64,000 bases of DNA from Lepidurus packardi. Its lineage: Eukaryota > Arthropoda > Branchiopoda > Notostraca > Triopsidae. The stretch lies in NCBI GenBank assembly GCA_023053545.1, contig JAKZAN010000003.1, positions 72,001 through 136,000 of the forward strand, read 5' to 3'. A program made the position numbers and the translations under genes. Below, in pieces: positions 53,885 to 64,000 of the stretch; positions within the stretch are counted from its first letter, which is position 1; every line of letters starts with the position of its first letter. Under the pieces are notes generated by a model. It worked only from the letters and a program-made list of their open reading frames with translations, was not told where the DNA came from and did not search any database.

Positions 53885-54406
53885 TACCTGATTAAGTTAG
53901 GACTAGGATGACAAAATAGCATTTCTTAGCTTCATAAAACGTTTTTCTCATATAAATATAAAAAAGAACCAGTACGAATAAAAACCGGAATCAGTCTCTT
54001 TTCTAGTGTAGGCCTTAACTGATCGCTAATGCACGCAAATAATGTTGTGAAAAAAAATAATCGGCCATACGTAAAAACGTCATTTTTTGTCGTTCGAATG
54101 GACTTTCTGTCGATAATGTGTTTAATTATGTGAAGGTTAACACTAATAAAGCATTGGAAAGATTCGAGCTTGGTAAAACACATTTCTTCGTTTCGGAAAA
54201 GTCTACTTTCCGAAAACGAACAACACGGATCTGAAAGAAAGGATCCCCTTTCACTTCCATATTTTTTCTCCTTAAAATATAGTAAAAGTGCTACTCGGAC
54301 TCGGATACAAGGGATCCCTCTCGACACTTATTGCCTGCATATGAAAGCGTCGAAAGTACTACATATAGCATGGTGTTTAGCCTATAGCTCACAGTAGTCG
54401 AGCACC
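53885..54406. other. Non-coding leader of the Harbinger element
   Basis: No convincing gene. Contains an inverted word GGAAAAGTCTACTTTCC at about 54196. The nearby start at 54407 has an in-frame ATG preceded by ACC. Confidence 0.4.
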
Positions 54407-55391
54407 ATGGCTTCTCAAGATTCTTTAAAAGAAAGAAAACGCTCATCCAATTGGGTTGATTCTGAGTTGTCAGCTTTGTTAAACATTTGGCAAGAGAGTT
54501 ACGAGGGTCTGCGCCGTGCAAAACGCAATAAGCCTATTTTTGAGTCCATGAGACGGTCTTTGGAAGGTGTTGGTGTCGTCCGTACGGTGGATGAGATATC
54601 AGTGAAGTTGAACAATCTGACACAAACGTACAGGTAATCGTATTTTCTTCCATTGTGAACGAACCGTGCACTAATTTGAACTTTCTTTTGTCATTCGCCA
54701 GAAAGAACAAAGTAAAATGTACCTCTACAGGTTCTTCTCCAAGCTCATGGAAGTGGTACGATGCCGTTAACAGCATTATTGGCCGAAGTCCAAGTAACGA
54801 CGTTTCAAGGGTAGAGGACTCGATTGTTCATGGTCCGGAAGAGTCTACCACACAGTCCTCACAGTCTACCCTGCCTAGTTTGCAAGTATCCGTTTCCGAT
54901 TCGGATATAGAAATTGATGTTGAAGAGAGCGTCTTAGTCCGCAGAGATGAGGAACACGAACGACTATTGGAGTCTGCCATTGGTGGGTGTCGACGCCGTG
55001 ACAGAGGTAAAGCTGTGGAGCCTGGACCTTCTAGAACCTCAATCCAAAGAAGAAAGCAACGTGCTTCGACCCAGACCTCTGTTGCCAGGTGCCTTTCTTC
55101 CGCTGAGAAGCTAATTGAAAACAGCGATAAAACAGCTTCTGATAAGTTGACCAGGCAATTCTAAGCTTAGTTCAGAATATTGAAAAAAAAATGGAAGATT
55201 TGGCTTTGAAACGTAAAATTGTAGCGTCTATAGACAATACTCGCCCTGACCACGTTTATTCCTCTCTCCCTTTTCCTTCAAGTTATTCTGTTATTGGTTC
55301 TCAATTGCAAAGTATGCCATATCCCTTTCCTTACAATTTACGGCAAAGTGATTCAAATGTAGTACCACCACCACCATCCCCAGGTTCTTAA
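54407..55391 (+). pseudogene. Harbinger Myb/SANT-like DNA-binding protein, one frameshift
   Basis: Exon 1 is 54407-54633. The intron is 54634-54701 (CAG/GTAATC donor, TTCGCCAG acceptor). Exon 2 starts at 54702 in matching phase. The N-terminal domain (SSNWVDSELSALLNIW, then NNLTQTYR and further on SWKWYDAVNSI) is the trihelix/Myb-like fold of the accessory protein that brings Harbinger transposase to the nucleus and to the ends. A Ser/Glu-rich middle follows. A one-base loss near 55161 shifts the frame; the C-terminal part (MEDLALKRKIVASI, Pro-rich tail) continues at 55191-55391. Confidence 0.8.
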
Positions 55392-55415
55392 GGGTTTCTT
55401 GGTTCTTCTTGGATT

Positions 55416-56472
55416 TTATAGGTGAATTGGGTTGTCATTAAAAAATTCCACCATTGCGGAACGAACTTGCTCTGCTCTTATTGTTGCTTCGTTACGAAAG
55501 GTATTGGGCCTTGTTTGCTCGCTAAACTCAGCATCGCAATCTTCTGCGGGCACGCCAAATTTTTCGCACATATTGTGAAGGATACAACAATCTTTGGTAA
55601 TGAGGTTAATTTTACTAATAGGAAACTCCATTCGTTTATAAGTAATTCGCCAGCGCATCTTTAGTCTTCCAAAAGCATTTTCAATTACCCGTCGAGCGCG
55701 AGACAACCGAAAATTAAAATGTTTTTGCTCCTCGGATAACCTGGTTGTATCAGGATATGGCTTCATTAGCGTTGGCAACAGTTGGAAAGCTCCGTCTCCT
55801 AAAATGTGAGTTGGTACTCGTACATCGCTAACATGCATGGAAGAATTCAAACGCTCAAGGGCCAACACCTTCTCGTAGAAACGTGAATTTTTGAAAATGT
55901 AGCTGTCGTTGTTCCGCCCAGGAGACCCAACGTTTATATAGGAAAACCTATATTTCGCGTCGCACATTGGAATAGAATTACGCTATAGAAGCCTTTATAA
56001 TTGTAGTAATCAACAGCTTCTTCCTTAGGAGGACAAATCGGGATATGGCAGCCATCGATTGCACCAATTGCAGGTGGGTAATTCCACATCGCTGAGAAAT
56101 CATTGGCTAAAATGTCATATTCCCTTTCGCTCTCGGGTAATTTGATAAATTCGGGCATGAACACGTCGACGACAGCGTGACAAAATTCGTAAAGTATGTA
56201 GGGTAAAGTACTTCTTCCAATTCCGAAAAGATGTCCGACAACGCGTAATTCTGCTGCTGATGCAAGCGAAAAAACAGCAACAGCTACTCTCTTTATAACC
56301 GGAATAGGTCTTCTCATAATCGTTGGGTTTTTTTCAGTACAGGGCGTAGCCGGTCGCAAAGGTACGTAAATAAGGCTCTTGAGGTACGGAAATTTTGTCG
56401 GAATGTAACTTCTGACATTGTTGGCACAATCTTGAGCCACCACTCTCCAGAAGAAACGAGCGATTGTGGCCT
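55416..56472 (-). pseudogene. PIF/Harbinger transposase (DDE), one frameshift
   Basis: The first part (56472 to about 55965) has a helix-turn-helix region (LFGIGRSTLPYILYEFC) and the first catalytic Asp in IGAIDGCHIPI. The second part (55967-55416) has the second Asp in NVGSPGRNNDSYIF, then LGDGAF and the third acid in RRVIENAFGRLK. The two parts are one base out of phase near 55965. Upstream, the frame opens after CTAGTACTTAG, a possible splice acceptor, so a first exon may have existed further right. It faces the Myb-like gene tail to tail, 24 bases apart. Confidence 0.87.
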
Positions 56473-56629
56473 AAGTACTAGGAAAGATGGTTATAACAAA
56501 CTATTTTTCTGAATGTACTACTTATCTCTTTACCTTTACAAATCAGGAGACTGCTTATTAATGAAAGTATAGCTTTTAATTGCTTGTCTCTCCTATTTCT
56601 CGCTAATCTTTTGCGCAAGATAAGCAGCT

Positions 56630-56888
56630 TGTCGCGGACCAGTTCCGCGAGATTCTGGGATATACGTCAACGGTTCCGGGAAATACGTCGACGGTACGTT
56701 GTGAGTTGGGCGAGGGCAGGGTTGACGAGGGACAAAGGAGCAGCGGATCGGAAAGACGCTCGAGAGACATCGGAGAGAGTGTTAATGGATAACTTTGTAA
56801 TCGTTTTTTTTTTTTGCTATGTTGTTATTACATTTAATCGGAACATCGAAACTCGTCTCCCTGTCACTATTTCGTTATATCGGTGACA
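56630..56888 (+). repeat. 5' LTR of BEL element 3
   Basis: Matches 62390-62646 except for the length of a T run and a few bases near 56805. A GTTCCGGGAAATACG palindrome-like motif lies at about 56672. Confidence 0.95.
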
Positions 56889-56976
56889 TTATTGGTGCAT
56901 CGACCGGGAAACTAGTCCCGTTTCCTGTTTCCCATTCGTTATTTCGTCATTTCGTCAACTTCGTCAAACCATAGAA

Positions 56977-58378
56977 ATGGCTACAGCTTCATTCCAAAAC
57001 GTTGATCGTGCTATCTGTGAACTTGAAGCCGACAGTGATCAAGACGATCAATTCGACTTAAATGATCCTGCAACCGTCAAGAGGTTACGTACGGCCTCTA
57101 AACGACGCTTAATGGACCTTATCGGCCGAATTTCGCCGTTGATCAGTGATAGAGGCAGTCGTACAGCCTTAAAGCTTTTAAGAAACCAGCTCGCTACCAA
57201 TTTAAGTGAATGTTCGGAGTTGAACAAGAAATACGTGGAAATTGGTGGCTCTTCGGAATCCACGGCCGATCGATATTATTCGGCATTGGACATAATGGTT
57301 TCACACAGTTTCAACTCTATTGACGACTATCTGAAGATACGTGCTGATGATCCAGCCTCTTCCATCGCCAGTCGTTATGCGTCATCCCTAGTCTCTGATA
57401 CATCAAAAGTTTCCTCAGCCGATCAAACATCGCAAGTCGCAGTTCGTCATCATGACTCACCACCCCATTCGGAGAGCGCCGAGCTCCGCCTTCGCCAACT
57501 TCGTATAGCGATAGCAGACGAGGCGCATCAAAGACAGCTTATACTAAAAGCCCAAGAAACCTTGGAGGACGTGGTGCACATGATGAACGCAAACCGGCAA
57601 GATCATGAGCAGCGACGCCAATTGGAAGAAGCCTCAAGTGAAATATGAGCCTCGTCACAAAGAAGTAAAGAAACAATTCAGTCCAAACCACGGTCAACCC
57701 TCGTTTCCTACTTGTATGAACGGTCCAACCCCTTCATTCGTCAATCAAGTCAACGACCCTTCGCAAAACCATCCGATGTGGACCGCCTCGACTCAGGTAG
57801 TCGCGGCGCCTTTAGAATCCGGAAGGTCTCCAACATCGTCGCCCGATGCGTGGATCTATACCGCAAATGCAAACGATACATCCCATATGAAGGGATTTTC
57901 GAATGTAGTAAATCATTTGTCTAAAATCCACATCAAACAGTTTTCGGGAGATCCTCGAGATTGGCCACTGTTCATTGGTCAATTTAAAAGCTTTGTACAT
58001 GATGCAGTGCCAAGTGCCGCTCAGCGGATGGCATATCTCCGAGAGTTGCTTGCAACAAACGTGAGGAAAAGCATCGCCCAAACGTTAATAAACCCGGCAA
58101 CGTATATTCAGTCGTTACAAGAATTGCAAAGACGTTACGGTCACCCGTCACTTATTTCCGAAGCCTGCGTCGACGGTTTGCTTAAGCTTCCCAATGTAAA
58201 AGAAGGCGATTTCGTTTCATTAAAAACCTTCTTTAGCGAACTACGCGGGGCAGTCACCAACCTGAGACAAGCCGGGTATGAAGCCGATTTAGCGGCCCCA
58301 ACTGTCGTACGTCAACTACGTGATAAACTACCTGAGCACCTTAGTGGGGTGCGCGCGTTTTATTCTTAAATCGCGCCC
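56977..58378 (+). pseudogene. Gag region of BEL element 3, frameshifted
   Basis: The start at 56977 follows ACCATAGAA. The first 220 codons are helical and Glu/Gln-rich and end near 57640, where the frame changes. The second part carries the DUF1759 core with IHIKQFSGDPRDWPLFIGQF (about 57930) and RRYGHPSLI, and runs to a second break near 58345. Gag would form the particle shell that carries the element RNA. Confidence 0.85.
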
Positions 58379-61300
58379 CAACTTTAATCGACTTCGACGC
58401 GTGGTTAGACAATGAAGTTATGTCTGTAGTCCTTGGACAACCCTCTACGGTACTCGCACAAACGACACACTCAAGCAAAGGAAACCAAAGGAAGAAAGGT
58501 GCAAAAGGCTTAGAACAACCTCCCACCGTTCTTGCGACGTCGAACGCTTCCAACGAAACAGCATCACAACCCAACAACTCCCTTCCCGCTTGCAGTATGT
58601 GTAATGGGGCACATAATATCGCTCGATGTGAAAAGTTCAAATCTCTTACCGTCAAACAGCGCGCCGAATACGTCAAAGAAAGTAAGTGTTGCTTCCGGTG
58701 CCTTACCTCGGGTCACTTTTCCAAAGAATGTAGACGCAAATCGATTTGCGGACTCGATGGTTGTAAAGGTCACCATCATACTCTGCTTCACGGGGCGTCG
58801 AGAGTTTACCAACCTAGTACGCCCACCGCCTCCGCTTATAACGTTCTCCCGATTGAAGAAGAAGCTGAAATCACCCATGTGGGAACTACTTCGCAGCAAC
58901 TTCAACCGGTTACTCTGTCAGTGGTCCCAGTCACTTTAAAAGCAAATGGGAAATCGTTGGATACCTATGCCCTTTTGGATCAGGAAGTGAAGTCTCTATT
59001 ATCCTACAGAGTACCGCCGACTTGCTGGGTTTAAAGGGTCCGCAAGGTCCTTTACGACTAGGTTCATATCATGGACGTGATCCAACCTTTATGAGCTCGA
59101 TAGTCAATTTCGAGGTTGCTAGTCGCGACAACAAAACCAAAATGTTCGTCGTCGGTGCTGTCACTCTTCCGATACTGAACTGCAGTCTTCGGTCCATCAA
59201 CTGGCCAAAAGAAAAGAAACTATGGCCACACCTATGCAACCTACCCCTCGTTCCACTCGATACTTCAAAGGTTACCATTCTGCTTGGGAACGAAGTCGAT
59301 AACGCACACGACCAAGTTAAAGTCATTAAAGCTCCCAAAGGAACTATCGCCCCACGGGCTGTATTGACACCTTTCGGATGGTGTGCAACAGGCAAGCTCC
59401 CTGATCGAACGTCGTTCGGTTCGGTCCGTCGTGTAAATCTAATTCGTCAACCAGTTTCCGACGAGATCAACGAATTGGTTAAACAGTTTTGGCAAACTGA
59501 TGCGATCGGTATCAAAACTTCAAATCCCCCAAAATCTCGAGACGACGAAAGAGCACTTGCCATTATGGAAGCCACCACGAGAAATGTAGGCAAGCGGTAC
59601 GAATGTGGCCTTCTCTGGAAAGAGGACCAACCACAGCTACCAGACAACCGCTCAACCGCCTTACGACGTTTCTTTGCTCTAGAACGTAGGTTCTCAAAAG
59701 ACCGCAAGTTAGCGCACAAGTACAAGCAAATCATCGACGAATATGTTAAGCTCAATCACGCGCGGAAGTTAGAGCCAGAGGAAATCCGAGTTTCGAATGG
59801 AAAAACGTGGTATCTGCCGCACCATGCAGTTGTAAATCCGCATAAACCCGATAAACTTCGAGTAGTATTCGACGCTGCTGCAACGCATGGATATTACTCT
59901 TTAAACAAAGCATTACTTAAGGGACCTGATTTACTAACTAGTTTAATTGGAGTCCTTCTTCGATTTCGCCGAAATTTAGTTCCGTTATCTGTGGATATTG
60001 AAAAAATGTACCATCAAGTAATGGTTAAACCGGATGATCAATCGGCCTTTCGTTTTTTCTGGAGACATCCTAACAGTGATTATGCTCCCCATACATACCA
60101 GATGCTCGTTCATGTTTTCGGTGCGATATCGTCACCATCCATTTGTCTGTACGCTCTCCACCGTACCGCCGAGGACAACAAATCGAAGTTTCCACGTGTC
60201 GCGTCAAAAGTTAAAGAAAATTTCTATGTCGATAACTTTTTGGATTCTGTTGAAACGGAAACTGAAGCAGTTACGATTTCTCATCAACTGATGGAATTGC
60301 TGAAACTCGGTGGCTTCAGATTAACCAAATGGGTTTCTTCCTCTCGGCATGTCCTAAATTCCATTCCCCCTTCCGAAAGAAATATCTCGGAGTTGAACAT
60401 GGATCTAGATCGTTTACCATGCGAAAGAACCCTCGGCCTACTATGGGATTGCGAGTCAGATACCTTCATATTCCGGATCAACCTCCCGAAAGAAGCCACA
60501 ACAAAGAGACAAGTACTTCGTTGCGTAGCATCCATTTACGACCCCCTTGGTTTTTTAAGCCCGCTAGTTTTCTCTGCAAAAATCTTACTTCAAGACATTT
60601 GGAGAGGAGGCTACGACTGGGATGAGTCTCTCCCGTTCGAAATTCAAACTCGATGGAACAACTGGGCCGGCGAGCTGCAATTGTTGGAGCAGCTTCGCCT
60701 ATCACGTTGCCTCAGACTTCCTCAATCACCAGTCGGATCAGAACTGCACGTATTTTGTGACGCTTCACAATTAGGATTTGGCGCCGTGGCGTATATTAGA
60801 CACGTTTACGAAAATCGCACCAGTAGCATCCATTTCGTTATGTCAAAGACCCGCGTGGCCCCACTGAAACCTATATCAATTCCCAGGCTCGAATTACAGG
60901 GCGCTATTATCGGACTTAGACTCGCCGCATCCTGCTGCAATGAACTTCGTCTTCCCGCAAGTCAAGTTACGCTCTGGACAGACTCCAGTACCGTGCTTCA
61001 ATGGATCAACTCGTCAACGTGTAGATTCCAGGTGTTCGTTAGTCATCGCATTGGAGAAATCTTAGAATCAAGTAACTGCCGTCAATGGCGACATATTGTG
61101 GGAAAGGAGAATCCTGCTGACGATTGTTCAAGAGGCTTAACCCCGAAACAATTGCAAATGGACCAACGATGGTTCCAAGGTCCGGCGTTTCTCGGCTCGC
61201 GTCTCGTACACCTTACTCCATTTTTCGATGCACACGGCATATTACGAGTAGGTGGCCGACTGGAGCATTCTACGCTAAGCTATAATGCTCGTCATCCCAT

Positions 61301-62464
61301 CATACTACCTGCCAAACATCGTGTAACCGATCTTATAATCGAAAACGCCCATCGAGAAGTGGCTCACTCTTCAACAGATAGAACGCTCCATCAAACACAT
61401 GATCGTTATTGGATCCTCAGAGGCCGAGCGACAATTAGAAGCGTAATTTGGAGATGTACTATGTGCAAAAAACGCAATGCTAAACCTGCAATGCCTATGA
61501 TGGCCCCTCTACCCCTTTGCCGAATACAACCTTCTAACCCCCCGTTTTCATACACGGGCATAGATTATTTTGGACCCCTCTTCGTGCCCGTCCGTAGAAG
61601 TTCCGAAAAACGGTGGGTGTGTCTCTACACTTGTTTAACCACACGTGCGATCCATATGGAAATAGCGCGCACGCTGGATACCGACTCGTTCCTCATGAGT
61701 TTCCGCCGGTTCATAGCACGAAGAGGAACTCCAGCTGTGTGCTATAGTGATAACGGCACCAATCTTGTATCGGGATATCGAGAGTTGAAAGAAGGTATCG
61801 AAGCCCTAAATACCTCGAAAATAGCCGACGCTATGGCAACTAAGCAAATTGAATGGCACTTTTCCCCGCCTTCCGCCCCACACTTCGGGGGAGCTTGGGA
61901 GCGATTAGTACAATCTGCAAAATCAGCGTTAAAGAAAATACTCGGAACGCGCAGCGTGAATGAAGAAATCTTACATACTGTACTAGTCGAAATCGAAGCA
62001 TTATTAAACGGGCGACCGTTGACACACTTAGTGTCAACCCTGAAGACTTAGAACCGCTTACTCCTAACCATTTTCTATTAGGGAGAACCCACCCCAAACT
62101 GCCGCCCGATATTATAAATCCTACTGAAGAAACCTCTAGAAAGAAATGGAGAGCCGCCCAAGCCATCGTAAATCATTTCTGGCAGAGATGGATGAAAGAA
62201 TATCTCCCGTACTTAATCGAAAGAAAAAAGTGGTCACGCCACAATCGCAATCTGCAGAAAGACGACGTCGTCCTAATCGCCGAAAGTCAAACGCCTCGTG
62301 GGAATTGGCCCGTAGGCCGGGTAGTCAAGACGATACCCGGACCAGATGGAATCGTAAGAGGTTTAGAGAAGCTAAACCTGGGCCGGCTATGTCGCGGACC
62401 AGTTCCGCGAGATTCTGGGATATACGTCAACGGTTCCGGGAAATACGTCGACGGTACGTTGTGA
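58379..62464 (+). pseudogene. Pol region of BEL element 3, frameshifted, RT box YVDN
   Basis: Zinc knuckles CSMCNGAHNIARC, CFRCLTSGHFSKEC and the following CGLDGCKGHHH (58590-58790). A protease region with the LLD motif at about 58973, where a frameshift falls. Reverse transcriptase with YLPHHAV (59812) and VDIEKMYHQV (59992). The catalytic YVDD box reads YVDN (about 60227), losing one metal-binding Asp. RNase H with FCDASQLGFG (60753) and WTDSST (60977). Integrase with GIDYFGP (61557), CYSDNGTN (61741) and PHFGGAWERL (61877). A further shift lies near 62035, and the DUF5641-type tail runs up to the 3' LTR. A stretch of about 100 residues usually seen before the integrase zinc region is absent. 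Dead copy. Confidence 0.9.
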
Positions 62465-62646
62465 GTTGGGCGAGGGCAGGGTTGACGAGGGACAAAGGAG
62501 CAGCGGATCGGAAAGACGCTCGAGAGACATCGGAGAGAGTGTTAATGGATAACTTTGTAATCGGTTTCTTTTTGCTATGTTGTTATTACATTTAATCGGA
62601 ACATCGAAACTCGTCTCCCTGTCACTATTTCGTTATATCGGTGACA
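62390..62646 (+). repeat. 3' LTR of BEL element 3
   Basis: Pair of 56630-56888, followed by the CAGCT duplication. Confidence 0.95.
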
Positions 62647-62651
62647 CAGCT

Positions 62652-62922
62652 GGACTAGAATTAAAGTTTCTCCAAGAAAACTAGGAAAAACAACTTCACT
62701 TAAAGGTGTAAGCGGAAACACGTCCATCGTTTACGGTTCAAAATACTTTCTGATAGGAAAGCGACATGAAAAATACTTTTTGACAGAAAAGTGTTTATGT
62801 GAAGGTAAAATATGTGAAGGTGTAGCCTTAAGCATAGGATTACGCTCAATGAAAGTGACCTTTCAGTTTGTCGGTTTGTAGTATTTGGGGAGACCCCGAG
62901 ATGCAAGCCAAATTTTGATAGC
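62652..62922. other. Non-coding stretch
   Basis: Harbinger or older flank after BEL element 3. Imperfect repeats of ATACTTTCTGA/ATACTTTTTGACAG and TATGTGAAGGT lie at 62740-62825. No gene. Confidence 0.4.
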
Positions 62923-63543
62923 ATGAAGAGGAAGGAGTGTCTTTTTAAAGAACTTCAAAATAAAATGTTAGCAAATGGATTCCCCCGTGCTTGGGAAAAA
63001 ATCCGTGAAAAAAAGCCTTTTCAAGCAACTCCGTCAGCCCCTCTACCACACTTTCGAGTTACCCATGGAGAACCCTTCGAAGCCACCGGAGTTGATTTCA
63101 CTGGAGTTCTCTATGTTAAAACTTTAAACGGCAAAGAAGAAGAAAAGGTATACATCTGTCTTTTCACATGTGCACGCACCCGCGCGATACACTCAGAAAT
63201 CGTCCGAGACATGTCCATGACATCATTCCTACATGCTTTACGCCGATTTATTGGACGAAGAGGCTGCCCCAAATTACTAATATCAGACAATGTCACCACC
63301 TTCGAAGCCACAGCCAAATTTTTGACACAGATTCAATCTGCACCCGTCTTCAACTCCTTCCTCCAACACAAAAACATTGAATGGAAGCATATCCAAAAGC
63401 GGGCTCCATGGTATGGTGGATTTTGGGAGATAATGATTGGCATTACGAAGACCACCCTCAAGAAAGTAGTTGGTAGAGTCAAGATAAAACTAGAAGATCT
63501 CAGCAGCCTCATAACAGAAGTCGAAGCTATGATTCGACCCTGA
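62923..63543 (+). pseudogene. BEL/Pao integrase fragment (fourth element)
   Basis: The open frame carries an integrase core with GVDFTGV (about 63088), LISDNVTTF (about 63281) and APWYGGFWEIM (about 63403), each catalytic acid present. It stops just where family members continue with the NSRPLT motif. It is not part of element 3, which ends at 62646, and is different in sequence. The first 25 codons before EKKPFQATP do not look like BEL. No LTR is recognised nearby. Confidence 0.8.
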
Positions 63544-64000
63544 TCTCGGAACTCAAGCACCGAAGCATCCCAAGCATCGAAGTGGGAAACTGGGCCACTT
63601 CGGGAATGCTGAACGCACGTCAATCGTGAAATTCATAAAAGATAACAATGCGTAAGGGCGAGTGACGGGCGATAAACTATGGAAGGAAATGGTGGCAGCA
63701 AACGTAACGTTCACTTTTTAGTGCCAGGATTTTGATGCATTATTTTAGTGACTATTAGATTTGTCCTGGTGGATCCCTCCACAGCACGAAGAAACATTTC
63801 ATGAGGAAAATTCTGCCAAAAATCCAAATGTTTGACGGAATCATTTCCCAGTTGGAACAAGAGCACTTCCGGCTAAGGTTTCCCGTTCTCCGCGTAATTT
63901 CAAACACTGTCCTACCTTAAACGTATTTCTTTTTTTAGGAAACCTATCGATCAATCGTGAAACTTCTGCCTCTGCCTCTCCTGCCTCTATATATATATAG
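63544..64000. other. Non-coding stretch at the right edge
   Basis: No gene recognised. A CCTCTGCCTCTCC / TATATATATA simple-sequence tract closes the window. Confidence 0.4.

Larger units (their letters stand above)
53867..56629. mobile_element. PIF/Harbinger transposon, right end lost
   Basis: Holds the usual pair of convergent genes: a Myb/SANT-like DNA-binding protein (+) and a Harbinger transposase (-). The left end may be the GCCCCGTCTAGACAACTT at 53868, which resembles PIF/Harbinger ends, but no inverted partner was found on the right. BEL element 3 starts at 56630, so the right end was probably removed or displaced beyond it. Confidence 0.7.
56625..62651 (+). mobile_element. BEL/Pao LTR retrotransposon 3 with target duplication CAGCT
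   Basis: The element is 56630-62646, flanked by CAGCT at 56625-56629 and 62647-62651. The LTRs are 259 and 257 bases, start TGTCGCGG and end GGTGACA. After the 5' LTR lies TTGGTGCATCGACCGGG as the primer-binding-type motif. The internal gag-pol is complete in order but carries frameshifts, and the segment between RNase H and integrase looks shortened (about 61200). No good polypurine tract lies before the 3' LTR. Confidence 0.95.

Overview
This window is a transposon-dense stretch of a metazoan nuclear genome, most likely an invertebrate. It holds three BEL/Pao LTR retrotransposons and a fourth fragment, a Polinton/Maverick, hAT, pogo-like and PIF/Harbinger DNA transposons, and two LINEs. Genes carry short GT-AG introns, and coding density is low outside the transposons. 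The species cannot be told from the sequence. No clear single-copy host gene was found; almost every recognisable protein belongs to a mobile element.

Layout. 1-1615: right part of a hAT transposon, inserted inside a minus-strand BEL element (1616-6240). 6241-8968: remnant of one Polinton (Polinton A). 8969-10211: spacer carrying about six units of a 180-bp satellite. 10212-24293: a second, essentially complete 14.08-kb Polinton (Polinton 2), followed by a second copy of the same spacer (24294-25650). 25651-36100: non-coding sequence with partly duplicated, splice-site-bounded blocks, into which a 5'-truncated LINE (31065-34987, 12-bp target duplication) has jumped. 36100-38500: AT-rich DNA, a 92-bp minisatellite and a tRNA-derived SINE. 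38678-52371: a LINE ORF1 piece, a pogo-like transposon split by a young BEL element (40539-47278, 290-bp LTRs, 5-bp target duplication), then a decayed LINE. 53867-56629: a PIF/Harbinger element whose right side is cut by a third BEL element (56630-62646, 5-bp target duplication). 62923-63543: a fourth BEL integrase piece.

The centrepiece is Polinton 2. It has AGTATAGG...CCTATACT ends, long inverted repeats, a packaging ATPase, a protein-primed-type family B DNA polymerase split by two short introns, a chromodomain integrase, minor and major capsid proteins, a pVI-like basic protein, an adenain-like protease and several small proteins of unknown role. None of these frames is broken, so it has the full replication, integration, assembly and packaging set of a virus-like (adintovirus-type) element. 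From 17266 to 22045 its genes abut or overlap like a viral operon. Its left end lies inside satellite unit 6 of the spacer. Its right end is chimeric: a stub of its own repeat is joined to a near-identical copy of Polinton A's right end plus spacer, and this second spacer still holds the uninterrupted (empty) site. The repeats also encode a 147-residue protein I do not recognise, and Polinton A adds a 108-residue unknown with a clean TATA/initiator promoter.
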